A DNA stretch of 48,351 nt from Myxococcales bacterium (GCA_029880325.1 JAOUOP010000060.1:1-48351), one strand, 5' to 3'. Positions 31,028 to 40,012 are shown, numbered from the stretch's first letter. Notes: generated by a model not told the origin, from the letters alone. Numbers and translations: made by a program.

Positions 31028-32133
31028 CAGGAACCATCTCCGGCGGCGTCGCCGCCCGCATCTTCGATGGGACGGGTGACGGCGATGCCGCGATAGGGCC
31101 CGGCGGTCATGCGCAGGTTGCCACCCACCGCCGTCAACTGCCCGCTGCGATCGCCGAAGACCGCGTGGAAGTCCACCCGCGTCGGCTCCAGCACGTCTTC
31201 TTCGAAGTACTTGCCACTGTCGAAGTCCACGCTCGCCAGCGTATTTTCGGTGCCCGCCACGTGGATCACCTCGGCATCGTCCATCCACACACCGTTGAGA
31301 CCGGGCAGCGGCGAAAGCGAGTGGTGCTCGAAGTCCTGGCCATTCCAGGTGACGACGATGCCCACGGCGCGGCCGCCGACCATGGCGATGCGGTCGGAAG
31401 AAGTGCCCCACAGCGAGATCAGGTCATCGCTGGCGCCCACCAGGCGCTCACTCCAAGCGCTGCCGTCGTAGTGCAACACGGCGCCGCGCTGACCCACGAT
31501 CCAGACGTCGTCGGCGGCCACACCCCAGACCTTGAAGAGCGCCCAGACGCGCGCGCGCTCGAACTCGGGCAGCGGCTCTTGCCTCCAGGCGCTGCCGTCG
31601 TAATGCAAGAGCGTGGCCTGCCCCTCCTCGCGGCCGTTGCCGCCTACGGCCCAGAGGTCGTCTTCGCTGAGGCCCCAGATACCCCAGAGATCGCGGTCGA
31701 CGGTGCTTTCTTCGCGACTCCAGCGCGTGCCGTCGAAGCGCAGAATGGTGCCGCCATTGCCGACGGCCCAAAGCGTGTCGGCGTCCAGGCCGTGCAGCCA
31801 GTTGAGCCCCGGGGTGTCGGCCGGCAGCTCCTGCTCGAGCCAGGGCCCGTCGGCGCCCTCGCGCCGCATGATGAGGCCCTGCTCGGGCGGCCCGCCAGCG
31901 GCGTAGACCTCGTCGCCGTCGGGCGGTCCCCACACCGACAAAAGCCAGCCGGTGGCGCTGGCATCGAAAGCCGGTTGCCAGCTGGGCACCGGCGGCCCGC
32001 CGCCCGAGCCACCCGCGCCACCCGCGCCGCCCGAGCCGCCGCCCAGGAGATCGCAGGCGAGCAGAGCGCAGGCCAGGGCGCACGCCAATTCGCGTGATCG
32101 CCGTAGTCGCCACCCTCGGTCAAGCGCGCGCAT
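31027..32133 (-). CDS. Beta-propeller lipoprotein
   Basis: The 368-residue protein has a signal with lipobox (LACALACALLAC, Cys27) followed by a Gly-rich linker. Repeats then recur through the protein on the pattern W-x-x-W-G-x-x-x-D-D-x-W-A/I-V-G...G-x-x-L-H-Y-D-G-S-x-W: DADTLWAVGNGGTILRFDGTRW, EDDLWAVGGNGREEGQATLLHYDGSAW, ADDVWIVGQRGAVLHYDGSAW, SDRIAMVGGRAVGIVVTWNG. Six or seven blades are likely. Myxobacteria have many such secreted propellers. Its stop codon overlaps the start codon of the tetraheme gene (TGATG), so both products are probably made together. The N-terminal frame extends far upstream, but only ATG 32133 gives a signal peptide. Confidence 0.82.
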   Translation of the reverse strand: MRALDRGWRLRRSRELACALACALLACDLLGGGSGGAGGAGGSGGGPPVPSWQPAFDASATGWLLSVWGPPDGDEVYAAGGPPEQGLIMRREGADGPWLEQELPADTPGLNWLHGLDADTLWAVGNGGTILRFDGTRWSREESTVDRDLWGIWGLSEDDLWAVGGNGREEGQATLLHYDGSAWRQEPLPEFERARVWALFKVWGVAADDVWIVGQRGAVLHYDGSAWSERLVGASDDLISLWGTSSDRIAMVGGRAVGIVVTWNGQDFEHHSLSPLPGLNGVWMDDAEVIHVAGTENTLASVDFDSGKYFEEDVLEPTRVDFHAVFGDRSGQLTAVGGNLRMTAGPYRGIAVTRPIEDAGGDAAGDGS

Positions 32134-32326
32134 GGAGCCGCATCCATCCCTGTCCACAGCTCCGTGCGGCGACGGAGCCGGATAAGCAAAGCACGCGCTA
32201 AGCATGGCGGGCGCCCTGTCAGCGCGCAAGTTCGGGCACCTGTGCCCGCGAGCAGCCGGGGCGGGCGCGCCGCGGCCCTCGGCGCCCCTCGATTCCCAAG
32301 GCCGGATGGCGGCGCTCGTCGGGGGC

Positions 32327-33616
32327 TCAGGGCACGGCGGCTTCGGGGGCCGGCGCGGCGGCTTCGGGGGCCGGCGCGGCGACTTCGGGGGCCGGCGCGG
32401 TCTCGGCGGCGGGCCTTTCGGCAGCGGCTTCGGCTGGCTCGACATCTGGCGCGGGCTGGGATTCGTCTGCGGCGGCGGCCTGCGCCCGTTTGGCAGCCCT
32501 GGCCTTCTCGGCCCGTTTGCGCAGCCGCGCCTTGCGGATCCGCTCGCTGCGGGCGCGGCGCCGAGCTTCGAGCTCGGCTTGGGCTTCGGCGGCCTGCTCG
32601 AGCTCGGCGGCGGCCTCGGCCGGCACCGGCTCGGCGACGGGCTGCTGCGTGGGCTGCTCGTCGGCAATGGCCTCGGCCGGCTCGGTGGGCTCGGGGACGG
32701 CAGCGACCACTGCGGGAGAAGCCGCTTGGACTTCCGCAGGCGCCGGCACAGGGGGTTGCGCGGCGGGCAGGGCCGGGACGCTGGGCTCGGGAGAAGCCGC
32801 AGCAGGTGGCAGCTCGGACTCGGCGACTTCCGCGGAGTCACCGCCGACCACGGCGATCGATACGCCGGCCGCGACCACGATCGCAGCCACCGCAGCGAGC
32901 GCCGCAGGCGAAGGCCCCTGGCGCGCAGGCGCCTGGGGTTCGAGCGGCGGCGTGACGGCCGCGGGCCGCGACGGGCGCGCCTGGGTCGCGGCCACAGGGG
33001 CAGCAGCGGCCTCGCGGGCGGCGGCTTCGGACTCGGCGCGCGCGGCGACGGGGCTCGGCTCGGACGCAGTGGTGGCCTCAACCTGGGGCTCGGCTGCTAC
33101 TTCGGCCGGCTCGGCAGCCTGCGCCTGGGGCTCGGCTGCTACTTCGGCCGGCTCGACAGCCTGAGCCTGGGGCTCGGCTACGGCTTCGGCCGGCTCGACG
33201 GCGGCTTCATCGCCGAGCAGACGCTGGATCGAGTCGCGGGCACCCTCCTCGAGGCGCAGAAAGCTGACGCCCATGCCGGCCGGCGCCTCGCTCTCACCGG
33301 GCTCGCGGCGCCAGGCCACCTTGCCCACACTGGCCGCCTCGGAAGCCCCAGCGCCGCTCTCGGGGTCGGCCCAGCGCACCTTTAGCAGGGTGCCGGGTTT
33401 AGGCGGATGATCGGAGCGGATGAACATCCCGCCTTCGGAAAGATCGAGGCAAGGCGCCTCTTCGTACTCCACGGAAGTTGCGACCCGATAACTGGGGGTC
33501 ATCGAAACGGGTTTGCGCTCGTGCTGCCTGCCGTGTTCCATCTCAACACCCGCCTCACCTGCCCCGCCCCCGGCGGCCTTGCGCTCGCCATCGGCGGCTT
33601 TGCGCTCGCCATCCAT
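32327..33616 (-). CDS. PilZ-domain protein with TM segment and Ala/Pro/Glu-rich tail
   Basis: The 429-residue protein has an N-terminal PilZ-like domain (about 30-125): QHERKPVSMTPSYRVATSVEYEEAPCLDLSEGGMFIRSDHPPKPGTLLKVRW ... GMGVSFLRLEE. Canonical PilZ sites for cyclic di-GMP have RxxxR and D/NxSxxG; LDLSEGG fits the second, and the first is less clear. The middle is a 14-residue repeat linker. One TM segment (AALAAVAAIVVAAGVSIAVVGG) follows, then a low-complexity region with a basic stretch (EARRRARSERIRKARLRKRAEKARAAKRA) and APAPEAA repeats. The start at ATG 33616 fits the domain boundary. It lies downstream of the RluA gene on the same strand. Confidence 0.78.
   Translation of the reverse strand: MDGERKAADGERKAAGGGAGEAGVEMEHGRQHERKPVSMTPSYRVATSVEYEEAPCLDLSEGGMFIRSDHPPKPGTLLKVRWADPESGAGASEAASVGKVAWRREPGESEAPAGMGVSFLRLEEGARDSIQRLLGDEAAVEPAEAVAEPQAQAVEPAEVAAEPQAQAAEPAEVAAEPQVEATTASEPSPVAARAESEAAAREAAAAPVAATQARPSRPAAVTPPLEPQAPARQGPSPAALAAVAAIVVAAGVSIAVVGGDSAEVAESELPPAAASPEPSVPALPAAQPPVPAPAEVQAASPAVVAAVPEPTEPAEAIADEQPTQQPVAEPVPAEAAAELEQAAEAQAELEARRRARSERIRKARLRKRAEKARAAKRAQAAAADESQPAPDVEPAEAAAERPAAETAPAPEVAAPAPEAAAPAPEAAVP
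32339..32401. repeat. Three tandem 21-bp units encoding the APAPEAA tail
   Basis: Two exact copies and one with a single change encode the C-terminal APAPEAA repeats of the PilZ protein. They lie directly before its stop codon. Confidence 0.88.
33082..33199. repeat. 42-bp tandem repeats encoding a 14-residue unit
   Basis: Two nearly identical 42-base copies (33082-33123 and 33124-33165) and a partial third encode AEPAEVAAEPQAQA-type units between the PilZ domain and the TM segment. The long near-identical unit indicates recent duplication. Confidence 0.88.
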
Positions 33617-33723
33617 CGTGGAGTCCCAGTGTAGGGCTGTTAGGCGTCTCCACAATCCGCAGTCTTGCGGCGCAAGTCTTACTGGCGCAAAGATCGGGGG
33701 TTGGGATCTCGGCCCCACGGCCA

Positions 33724-34668
33724 TCAGCACGCGCCGATGCAGACTTGCAGCTCCGGCGGCAGCGCGGACCTCAGGTGCAGCGGCCGGCCGCTTTCGGGGT
33801 GGGTGAGGCGTAGCTCCGAGGCGTGCAGGAAATGGCGGTTCGGCAAGCGCTCGGTGTCGCCACCGTAAGCGCGATCGCCGACGATGGGGTGGCCGAGAAA
33901 GGCCAGGTGAGCGCGGATCTGATGGCGGCGCGCGAAGGGGGCCCTCACACTGACGAGGCTGTGGTCACCATGGGGCTCGAGTCCGAGCAGCTCGGTCGTG
34001 ATCGGCAGCGAGCCGGCAAAGGGCTCGCTGCGCACGGTCACGCGCGGGCCGCGGGCGCGCAGCTCGGCGCGGTGGCACGCCGGCAGCCGGGGTCGTCCCG
34101 GACACAACGCCAGGTAGCGCTTGTCGATGCGGCCTGCGGCCAAGTCGGCCCGCAGCGCAGCGAACGTGCGGGCGTCGCGGGCCACCAGCAACAGACCCGA
34201 CGTATCGCGGTCCAGACGGTGGATAAGACCCGCTTCGCGTCGATCGCCCACCTGGGCGAGCCCGGGGTCGTGGGCCAGCAGCGCCCCGGCCAAGGTGCCC
34301 ACCTCACCTGGGCGCAGGGGATGGCAGTCCATGGCGGCCGGCTTGTCGACCACCAGCAGGCTCGCGTCTTGGTGCACCACCGACAGCCCGAGCGCCGGGT
34401 CGGGGAGGGCTCGGGCGTCGTCGGGCCAATCGCGCAGCACGATGCGATCGCCGGTCTGCACGGCGGTGCCGGCGCGCGCCGTCCGGCCACAGAGGCGCGC
34501 CTGGCCGGCCTCGATCAGACGGCGAATGGCGGCTCGGCCCAGGGCCGGATGGTGGCGCCTGAGCAGCACATCGAGACGCTGACCGGCGTCGGCGGCGACG
34601 ACCTCGAGGATGCGCTCGGGCACGGCACCAACGTAGCGCTGGGGGCGCAAGATGCAACGGAGCTTCAC
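33724..34668 (-). CDS. RluA-family pseudouridine synthase
   Basis: The protein has up to 314 residues, with an S4-like RNA-binding start (QRLDVLLRRHHPALGRAAIRRLIEAGQARLCGR) and the RluA catalytic domain. The active Asp lies in LIHRLDRDTSGLLLVARD. Other motifs are VVDKPAAMDCHP, KRYLALCPG and RRHQIRAHLAFLGHPIVGDRAYGG. It isomerises uridine in rRNA or tRNA; the target is unknown. The GTG at 34668 overlaps the kinase stop codon (GTGA); GTG 34623 (VPERILEV) is an equally good start by homology of the N-terminus. There is no strong Shine-Dalgarno for either. Confidence 0.9.
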   Translation of the reverse strand: MKLRCILRPQRYVGAVPERILEVVAADAGQRLDVLLRRHHPALGRAAIRRLIEAGQARLCGRTARAGTAVQTGDRIVLRDWPDDARALPDPALGLSVVHQDASLLVVDKPAAMDCHPLRPGEVGTLAGALLAHDPGLAQVGDRREAGLIHRLDRDTSGLLLVARDARTFAALRADLAAGRIDKRYLALCPGRPRLPACHRAELRARGPRVTVRSEPFAGSLPITTELLGLEPHGDHSLVSVRAPFARRHQIRAHLAFLGHPIVGDRAYGGDTERLPNRHFLHASELRLTHPESGRPLHLRSALPPELQVCIGAC

Positions 34669-36164
34669 TCGGTGGCCGGCGCGATGTCGGCTATCGGAAA
34701 ATCAAAGTGTACATGGGTGCCGGGACCGGGCTCGGCGTGCAGCCGGCCTCCGAGCTGGACCACCAGGCTTCGGACCAGGCGAAGGCCCAAGCTCGGGGCC
34801 TGTTCGAGGTCGAAGTCGGCAGGCAAACCCGGGCCCTGATCGCGAACGGCGACCCGCGCGTGCGAGCCTCGCCGATCGAGCTCGAGCCAAACCTCTCCCG
34901 AGCCTCCGGGATAGGCATACTTGAAGGCGTTGGTCAGCAGCTCGGTCAGCACCAATCCGAGCGGAATGGCCTGATCGATGTCGAGTACGACAGGGGCAAC
35001 CCGCGGCCGAATCGCTACCTGGCAGCCCTCGCTGGCGAACGTCTCCTCGATGCGAACGACAAGCGAGTCCACGTAGTCGGGCAAATCGATGTAGCGGAGA
35101 TCCCGGGAGCCGTAGAGTTGCTCATGCAGCAACGCCATGGACTGCACGCGATGCTCACTCTCGACGAACGGGCCACGAGCCGCTTCGTCGGTCAACTCCA
35201 TTTTCTGCAGGTGCAGCAAGCTGGAAACCACCTGCAAGTTATTCTTGACGCGATGGTGAATCTCCCGGAGCAGCATTTCTCTGTCGGCCAACGCTGCTTC
35301 GAGTTCGAGGGTACGGGCTCGAACCCGCTCGTCGAGTTCGATATTGGCGGACAGAAGCGCTTCTTCGGCCGCGCGGCGTGCAGTAATATCCTGGGCCAAC
35401 CCGTAAGTTAAACCACTCTCAGAATCGACCGAAGCGGCCCAGGCGAGCGCGACGTAGTGCCCGTCGCTATGGCGGTAGCGATTTTCGAAGTACAAGGTCT
35501 GGCCCTCGGACAAAAGCATGGTCGCCTCGACCTCGGAGTCAGGGAGATCCTCGGGGTGGATAAAGCTGTAGAAGGGGCGGCCCACCATCTCCTCAGGCGC
35601 GTAGCCCAGAATGCCGCGCGCACCTTCACCGACGCGCAGGATGCGCCCCCCGTCCTGCAGCGATACCACCAGCATCAGCACCCGGGGCACGTCGTAGATG
35701 CGCACGAGCTCGAGTTCCTTGCGTTTGCGGGCGTCGATGTCGTGCTGGATCGTCACCCACACGGGGCCGAAGTCGGCGTGGTCGAAGGTGGAGATGCTGG
35801 CCTCGGTCCAGAAGCGCGTGCCGTCCTTTTTGACGTTGCGCACCTCTCCGCGCCAGCTTCCGTGTTTGGCAAGTTCGGCCATGATGGATTGGGCCACGGC
35901 TTGGGGATCGGCCACGTGCGGATCGTTGATGATGGCGACCGGCCGACCCAAAAGCTCGCCCGGCCCGTAGCCGAACATCTGCTCGAAACGGGGATTACAG
36001 AAAACGATGGAGCCATCGGCCACGCGCACCAGGTAGACGCCTTCGGCGGCATTGGCGATGATCTCGGTCTGCAGTGAGACCCGCGGGCTAGAGGGAGGCA
36101 TGGACGGAGAGGTACTCACCTGTGGGTGGCCAGGATCAAGCATCCCTGGTACCTCAACGGACAT
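34665..36164 (-). CDS. PAS-PAS-HisKA_2 sensor histidine kinase
   Basis: The 499-residue cytoplasmic kinase has PAS 1 (about 31-150: EIIANAAEGVYLVRVADGSIVFCNPRFEQMFGYGPGELLG) and its PAC segment (VKKDGTRFWTEASISTF). PAS 2 follows (RILRVGEGARGILGYAPEEMVGRPFYSFIHPEDLP ... YRHSDGHYVALAW). A coiled-coil leads to the HisKA_2 phospho-acceptor box (REIHHRVKNNLQVVSSLLHLQ), and an HATPase ends the protein (LGLVLTELLTNAFKYAYPGG, VAVRDQGPGLP, GLRLVRSLVVQLGGRLHAEPG). HisKA_2 kinases often pair with single-domain regulators. No partner is adjacent. The start is uncertain: ATG 36164 and ATG 36101 are both possible. The stop codon overlaps the start of the RluA gene. Confidence 0.9.
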   Translation of the reverse strand: MSVEVPGMLDPGHPQVSTSPSMPPSSPRVSLQTEIIANAAEGVYLVRVADGSIVFCNPRFEQMFGYGPGELLGRPVAIINDPHVADPQAVAQSIMAELAKHGSWRGEVRNVKKDGTRFWTEASISTFDHADFGPVWVTIQHDIDARKRKELELVRIYDVPRVLMLVVSLQDGGRILRVGEGARGILGYAPEEMVGRPFYSFIHPEDLPDSEVEATMLLSEGQTLYFENRYRHSDGHYVALAWAASVDSESGLTYGLAQDITARRAAEEALLSANIELDERVRARTLELEAALADREMLLREIHHRVKNNLQVVSSLLHLQKMELTDEAARGPFVESEHRVQSMALLHEQLYGSRDLRYIDLPDYVDSLVVRIEETFASEGCQVAIRPRVAPVVLDIDQAIPLGLVLTELLTNAFKYAYPGGSGEVWLELDRRGSHARVAVRDQGPGLPADFDLEQAPSLGLRLVRSLVVQLGGRLHAEPGPGTHVHFDFPIADIAPATE

Positions 36165-36189
36165 GGCCGCGTGAATTTCATATCCTAAA

Positions 36190-36205
36190 GTTCGGGTGTC
36201 CGAAC
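36190..36205. promoter_or_regulatory. Inverted repeat GTTCGG-n4-CCGAAC
   Basis: A perfect 6-4-6 inverted repeat lies 26 bases upstream of the preferred kinase start, close to where its promoter should be. It has the size of a repressor site but no known regulator. Confidence 0.35.
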
Positions 36206-36370
36206 CCGGGACCCGCATGTTCAGGGTGAGTTGGAGTTGCACCCGACGGCCGAATCCGGCCCCGGCGGGATACTCGACATGGTCTATGAAAACGCGCCGT
36301 CGAGGACCGTCGCGGCACTGCAGCCCATCAGCACCGTCCACGCGTGGGGCCCGGCCATCAGAAAGCCATG

Positions 36371-36392
36371 AGAAAGCTGCCAGGACGTTTTC
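36371..36392 (+). repeat. Copy of the dispersed repeat core
   Basis: An exact GCTGCCAGGACGTTTTC preceded by AGAAA lies in the gap between the kinase start and the copper monooxygenase gene end, about 16 kb from the main cluster at 19479-19807. Confidence 0.92.
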
Positions 36393-36441
36393 GTTAGCGG
36401 TGCGTTCGACGGCCAGCCGCGTGCGGCCGCACCCCTCGCAG

Positions 36442-36473
36442 CCGTAGGCGTGGTCAGACGACCACGCCTACGG
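36442..36473. terminator. Perfect 14-bp hairpin downstream of the copper monooxygenase gene
   Basis: CCGTAGGCGTGGTC (36442-36455) pairs perfectly with its complement at 36460-36473 across the loop AGAC. It lies 43 bases beyond the end of the copper monooxygenase gene. There is no T-run, so it may be a terminator or an RNA-stabilising stem. Confidence 0.6.
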
Positions 36474-36515
36474 AAGGGCCCATCATCGAAGCGCGATGGA
36501 CCGGCTCGCGACCGC

Positions 36516-37991
36516 TCAGGGCGCGGTGGCGAAAGCCGGCGGCGCTCCCGATGCGGTGACCGGAAGCGGGATCTCGGCCAGGGCCGTCTCACCGAAGAGG
36601 ATGCACATCTCCCCGGTGAAGGCTTCGTTGGCGAAACCCAGAGTGCCTACCTCGGCCGGCAGTGGCGCGCCTTCGGCGGCCGCTCGCTCGTCGGTGTAGG
36701 CGATGTGGCAGTTGAAGTGCAGCTGGTCGCCAGGGTTGAGCATGACGACGCCCGAAGCACCGCCGTCGATCAGGCCTTCCGGATTCGGTTCCGGATTTTG
36801 CGTCTGGCTGTCGTAGCGGAAGGTGGGCTGATCGAACCAATCGAAGCTCTGGTACAGCACTTCGGTCTCACCACCCTGACGCTCCACCCAGCTGCTGAAG
36901 TTGGTGGTCCAGGCGTGGCGGTGTCCGAACAGGCTGAGCACGCGCGTGGTCTCGGCGATGTTCGAGTAGTAGTGCTTGTCGACGGTCTGACCGGGCGACG
37001 CAAAAGGCAGTGCGACCTGCGAAAAGGGCAAGCCGAGCACGCCGCTGACCGGAGTCGTCGCCTCTTCAACCCACCAGAAGTTCTCCCAGGCCTCCTTGAG
37101 GATGGGCCCCGAGGTGCTGTTGAAGTGGTGCATGTTGTAGGTGATGGTCGGATCGGCGGGGAAGTTGCGGTACAGGCCCACATCTTCAGGCGGAATCTCA
37201 AGCGTCCTGGGCGCGTTCTGGTCGGGACGCTGGGCACCGGGTATGCCCTGGCCCCCGAAGAGACCGTCGGCACCACCGCGTTCCCAGGTGTCGAGGGTGC
37301 CGCCACTGGTGATCGAGACGATCATATGGTGCGAGCCGGCGCGCATGCGCACGTAGCTGCGGTAGAAGTTGCCGCCGCTGCTCTTGGCCAAGACGTTGAT
37401 GTTGCGCTCTTCTTCAGCGCCGGCCGGCAGCGTCCAGTCGCCGGGAATGTTGGCAGCTTCGTAGCCGCTCATGTCGCCCTGGGAGACCTGCTCGAACCAA
37501 GCCAGCCCCTGCGGGTGATGGCCCACCTGGACGCCCTTGTCCGGCGGCGGAGGCAAGATGCAGTACTCGTCGCCGGGGAAGCCGGTGTCGTACCAGGACC
37601 AGGCGTCGATGCAGCGCACGGCATAGGGGTTGTTGAGCGTGGGGTGGAAGGCCTCGCACTTATTGGGCAAGTCGGTGCCACCCGGGCTGTAGATCAGCCC
37701 TTCAAAGTCGAAGCCCCGACAATCTTCGGGGATCGAACCGGCGGTGGCCGCAGGCAAATCCGCGGCAGCGCCGGCACCGGCCGCTCCCACCAAATCAGCA
37801 TCCGAGGCCGAGTCATTGGCACCGGGATCGCTCGAAGTGCCGTCATTCGTCGTGTCCGTTGTCGCAGTCGATGACTGCCCGTCGCCCGTGCCAGCCCCAT
37901 CGCCGACGTTCACCTCCGAGCTATCGTTAGATCCACCACAGCCGTACATCGCCGCCACCAGCAGCGAGAGCCAGAGCATCCTTTTTTGCAT
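36516..37991 (-). CDS. PHM/DBM-like copper-dependent monooxygenase lipoprotein
   Basis: The 491-residue protein has a lipobox (LVAAMYGC, Cys18) and a Ser/Thr/Asp linker to about residue 85. The rest follows the two-domain copper type II ascorbate-dependent monooxygenase pattern. Candidate CuH ligands are H221/H222 (RAGSHHMIVS) and H288/H289 (NMHHFNSTSGP). Candidate CuM ligands are H357 and H359 (FGHRHAW) and M462 (TGEMCILFG). The second-domain block GDQLHFNCHIAYTDER is also typical. Such enzymes hydroxylate C-H bonds using O2 and a reductant in the exported compartment. The ATG at 37991 has GAGAGG seven bases upstream. The substrate is unknown. Confidence 0.83.
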   Translation of the reverse strand: MQKRMLWLSLLVAAMYGCGGSNDSSEVNVGDGAGTGDGQSSTATTDTTNDGTSSDPGANDSASDADLVGAAGAGAAADLPAATAGSIPEDCRGFDFEGLIYSPGGTDLPNKCEAFHPTLNNPYAVRCIDAWSWYDTGFPGDEYCILPPPPDKGVQVGHHPQGLAWFEQVSQGDMSGYEAANIPGDWTLPAGAEEERNINVLAKSSGGNFYRSYVRMRAGSHHMIVSITSGGTLDTWERGGADGLFGGQGIPGAQRPDQNAPRTLEIPPEDVGLYRNFPADPTITYNMHHFNSTSGPILKEAWENFWWVEEATTPVSGVLGLPFSQVALPFASPGQTVDKHYYSNIAETTRVLSLFGHRHAWTTNFSSWVERQGGETEVLYQSFDWFDQPTFRYDSQTQNPEPNPEGLIDGGASGVVMLNPGDQLHFNCHIAYTDERAAAEGAPLPAEVGTLGFANEAFTGEMCILFGETALAEIPLPVTASGAPPAFATAP

Positions 37992-38186
37992 TACCAACCT
38001 CTCCAACTACATCCACCAAAGATCACCTCGCGGTAGTTTCACGCTTATTTCCCCATATTCAAGGGGACCAACCCAAGAAATCCCAGCGTTGGCCGCATTG
38101 GTGCCCCGATCGCGCAACACGCTACACAGTCAATCCTAGGGGTTGGTCCTCGACCGAGGACCGCAACCCCACCGACCGCGGAATCC

Positions 38187-39083
38187 CTATTTGGGCTGCT
38201 CGAGCAAGGCATCGCACTGGGCCGGCCAGCGGGCGCCACCGACCACCTTGCGCCGATAGCGCGAGCGCTCGCGCTTGCGCTCGGCCTGTGCTTCGGCATC
38301 AAACCACCAGCTAAGCTCGTCGCAGCCGTCGCCTTCGCCCACCGGATCCTGCGGCGTGCAGTCGGGGCTGTCGGCCGGACAGGCCAGGCGCACGTGGAAG
38401 TGGTCGTCATGGCCGTACCAGGGCCTGATCTGCCGCAACCAGGCGCGGTCACCCTGGGTCCGCTCGCATAACTCGCGCTTGATGATGGGGTGAACGAAGA
38501 CCCGCTCCACGCGCCGATCGCGCGCGGTCAGCTCGAGCGTGCCGGCGACCTTCGACTTCCAGCGTTCGCGGATCTCACCTTTTCTGCCGTTGAGGATCGA
38601 GCGCGCCTTCAGCCGCTCGCGTTCGCCGGTGGGCAAAGGGCCCTTCTCGGCGGCGCGCGGATGCCAAAACCAAATATCGACGTCGAGCCCGCTCTGGTGG
38701 CTGGCATGACCGCCGGAGGCCCTGCCTCCACGGGGCTGGGCCAGGTCGCCCACCAGCAGCGGTCCATGACCTCCGGCATCGGCGGCGGCCCCCAGCCTCT
38801 GCACGAAGTCCAGCAGCGCAGGATGGCCGTAGTAGCGCAGGCGCCCCGGGTGCATGACCTGGTAGCCGGGCCCCTCCAGGGGCAACGCCTGGCCCCCCTG
38901 CAGGCAGCCACCCGAGTAGTCGCCGATGGCCCGCGGCGCCCCCGGGGAAGGCGTCTTGATGGCGCCCCAGATCGCCGCCGGCGAGCCCGCCAGGGCCACG
39001 CCCGAAAGCCCGAGCACCAGCAGCGACAGCGCCATGGCCAGGGCGCGGGCAGGGGGTCGGCGGTGGACGGCGAGGGAGGGCAT
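38187..39083 (-). CDS. mepA: Penicillin-insensitive murein endopeptidase (M74)
   Basis: The 298-residue exported zinc peptidase cleaves D-Ala-mesoDAP cross-links in peptidoglycan. The signal peptide is MALSLLVLGLSGVALAG. Family blocks are GDYSGGCLQGGQALPLEGPGYQVM, the zinc-binding HASHQSGLDVDIWFW (HxxGxxxD) and WYGHDDHFHVRLACP. It ends in a basic helix longer than E. coli MepA (274 residues). The ATG at 39083 places the signal correctly; the frame runs about 400 bases further upstream without signal features. It acts in the periplasm in wall turnover. Confidence 0.93.
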   Translation of the reverse strand: MPSLAVHRRPPARALAMALSLLVLGLSGVALAGSPAAIWGAIKTPSPGAPRAIGDYSGGCLQGGQALPLEGPGYQVMHPGRLRYYGHPALLDFVQRLGAAADAGGHGPLLVGDLAQPRGGRASGGHASHQSGLDVDIWFWHPRAAEKGPLPTGERERLKARSILNGRKGEIRERWKSKVAGTLELTARDRRVERVFVHPIIKRELCERTQGDRAWLRQIRPWYGHDDHFHVRLACPADSPDCTPQDPVGEGDGCDELSWWFDAEAQAERKRERSRYRRKVVGGARWPAQCDALLEQPK

Positions 39084-39309
39084 CGGCAAGGAGTGTAGCG
39101 CAGCGCTGAGAACTGGACGCGGCGGCAGCGCAAAGCCTTCACCACCACGCGGATTCCGCAGGATCGCCGGGCCACATTTCATGTGCGGAATTGTATGCAC
39201 ACAAACGTTTATCGCAGCGAGGTATTCCCGATGCGCCACCCAATGCGGCAGCGGTTTCCGCGCCATCGCGGCATTTATGCTACGCCTTACGAGCGCAGGA
39301 GGGAGCACG

Positions 39310-39981
39310 ATGTCTGACAACAGCCACCATGGCGAGGCCCATTTCCGCATCGCGGCAGTGCTGCTGCTGGTAGCCGCACACGGGGCGGGTCTCGGCGGCG
39401 ACAATCGCGTCAGGGCCCAGCAAGCCCCCGAGACGACGGTAGCGGAAACGCCTGCGGCATTCGCCTCGCCCGAGCCCGAGGCCACCTCCACCGACGCCGA
39501 TGCGCCAGCGGCGCTACCGCCACAGACCGCGACGGCGCCAAGCCCGAGCCCGGCACAGACTTACTTGTCTCTAAGTGAAGTCGAGCGCCCCGAAGACCCT
39601 AACGCCCGCGTGCGGCGCCTGCGGCTACTCGAAAAAGACTACAAAAAGTACGGGCTCGGTTCCCCGATCGCACTGACGGCCGCTGGCGGTGGGCTGGCAC
39701 TGATCGCGCTCTACCTGGGCGCTTACTCCGCCAGGGAAGCGAAGCTCGACTGCGACGGCGACTGCAGAAACCGCCACGTCGCAACCTTTGTCTTGCTGGG
39801 CGGCAGCGGTCTCATGGTCGCCGGAGCAGGCCTCGGGTGGATGTTGACGCGCATCATGCAACGCAGGCCGATTCACGCCGAGATCCAGCAGCTGCGGCGT
39901 GAGCTGGGCCCCGGGGTGGTAGGCCTGAACTTGCACGCTCTTCCCGATCACTACGGCGCGAACCTGCGCGTCGCCTTCTAG
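39310..39981 (+). CDS. Hypothetical two-TM membrane protein
   Basis: The 223-residue protein has a hydrophobic N-terminal signal or anchor (IAAVLLLVAAHGAG), a Pro/Ala/Thr-rich linker (about 40-85) and two TM segments (IALTAAGGGLALIALYLGAY; VATFVLLGGSGLMVAGAGLGWML) separated by a short loop with two Cys (KLDCDGDCRNRH). A short C-terminal domain follows. A strong GGAGGG precedes the ATG at 39310. This layout of a Pro-rich segment followed by two small TM helices is common in uncharacterised myxobacterial proteins. I cannot name the family. Confidence 0.7.
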   Translation: MSDNSHHGEAHFRIAAVLLLVAAHGAGLGGDNRVRAQQAPETTVAETPAAFASPEPEATSTDADAPAALPPQTATAPSPSPAQTYLSLSEVERPEDPNARVRRLRLLEKDYKKYGLGSPIALTAAGGGLALIALYLGAYSAREAKLDCDGDCRNRHVATFVLLGGSGLMVAGAGLGWMLTRIMQRRPIHAEIQQLRRELGPGVVGLNLHALPDHYGANLRVAF

Positions 39982-40012
39982 TCGGCGCGTGTTTTGCAAG
40001 CCCGTCGAAAGC

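Noticed and set aside
32204..33385. 393-codon open frame on the plus strand
   Set aside because: It mirrors the repeat-rich PilZ gene on the other strand; the product is Gly/Arg/Leu low complexity. The PilZ reading has a domain and a membrane segment.
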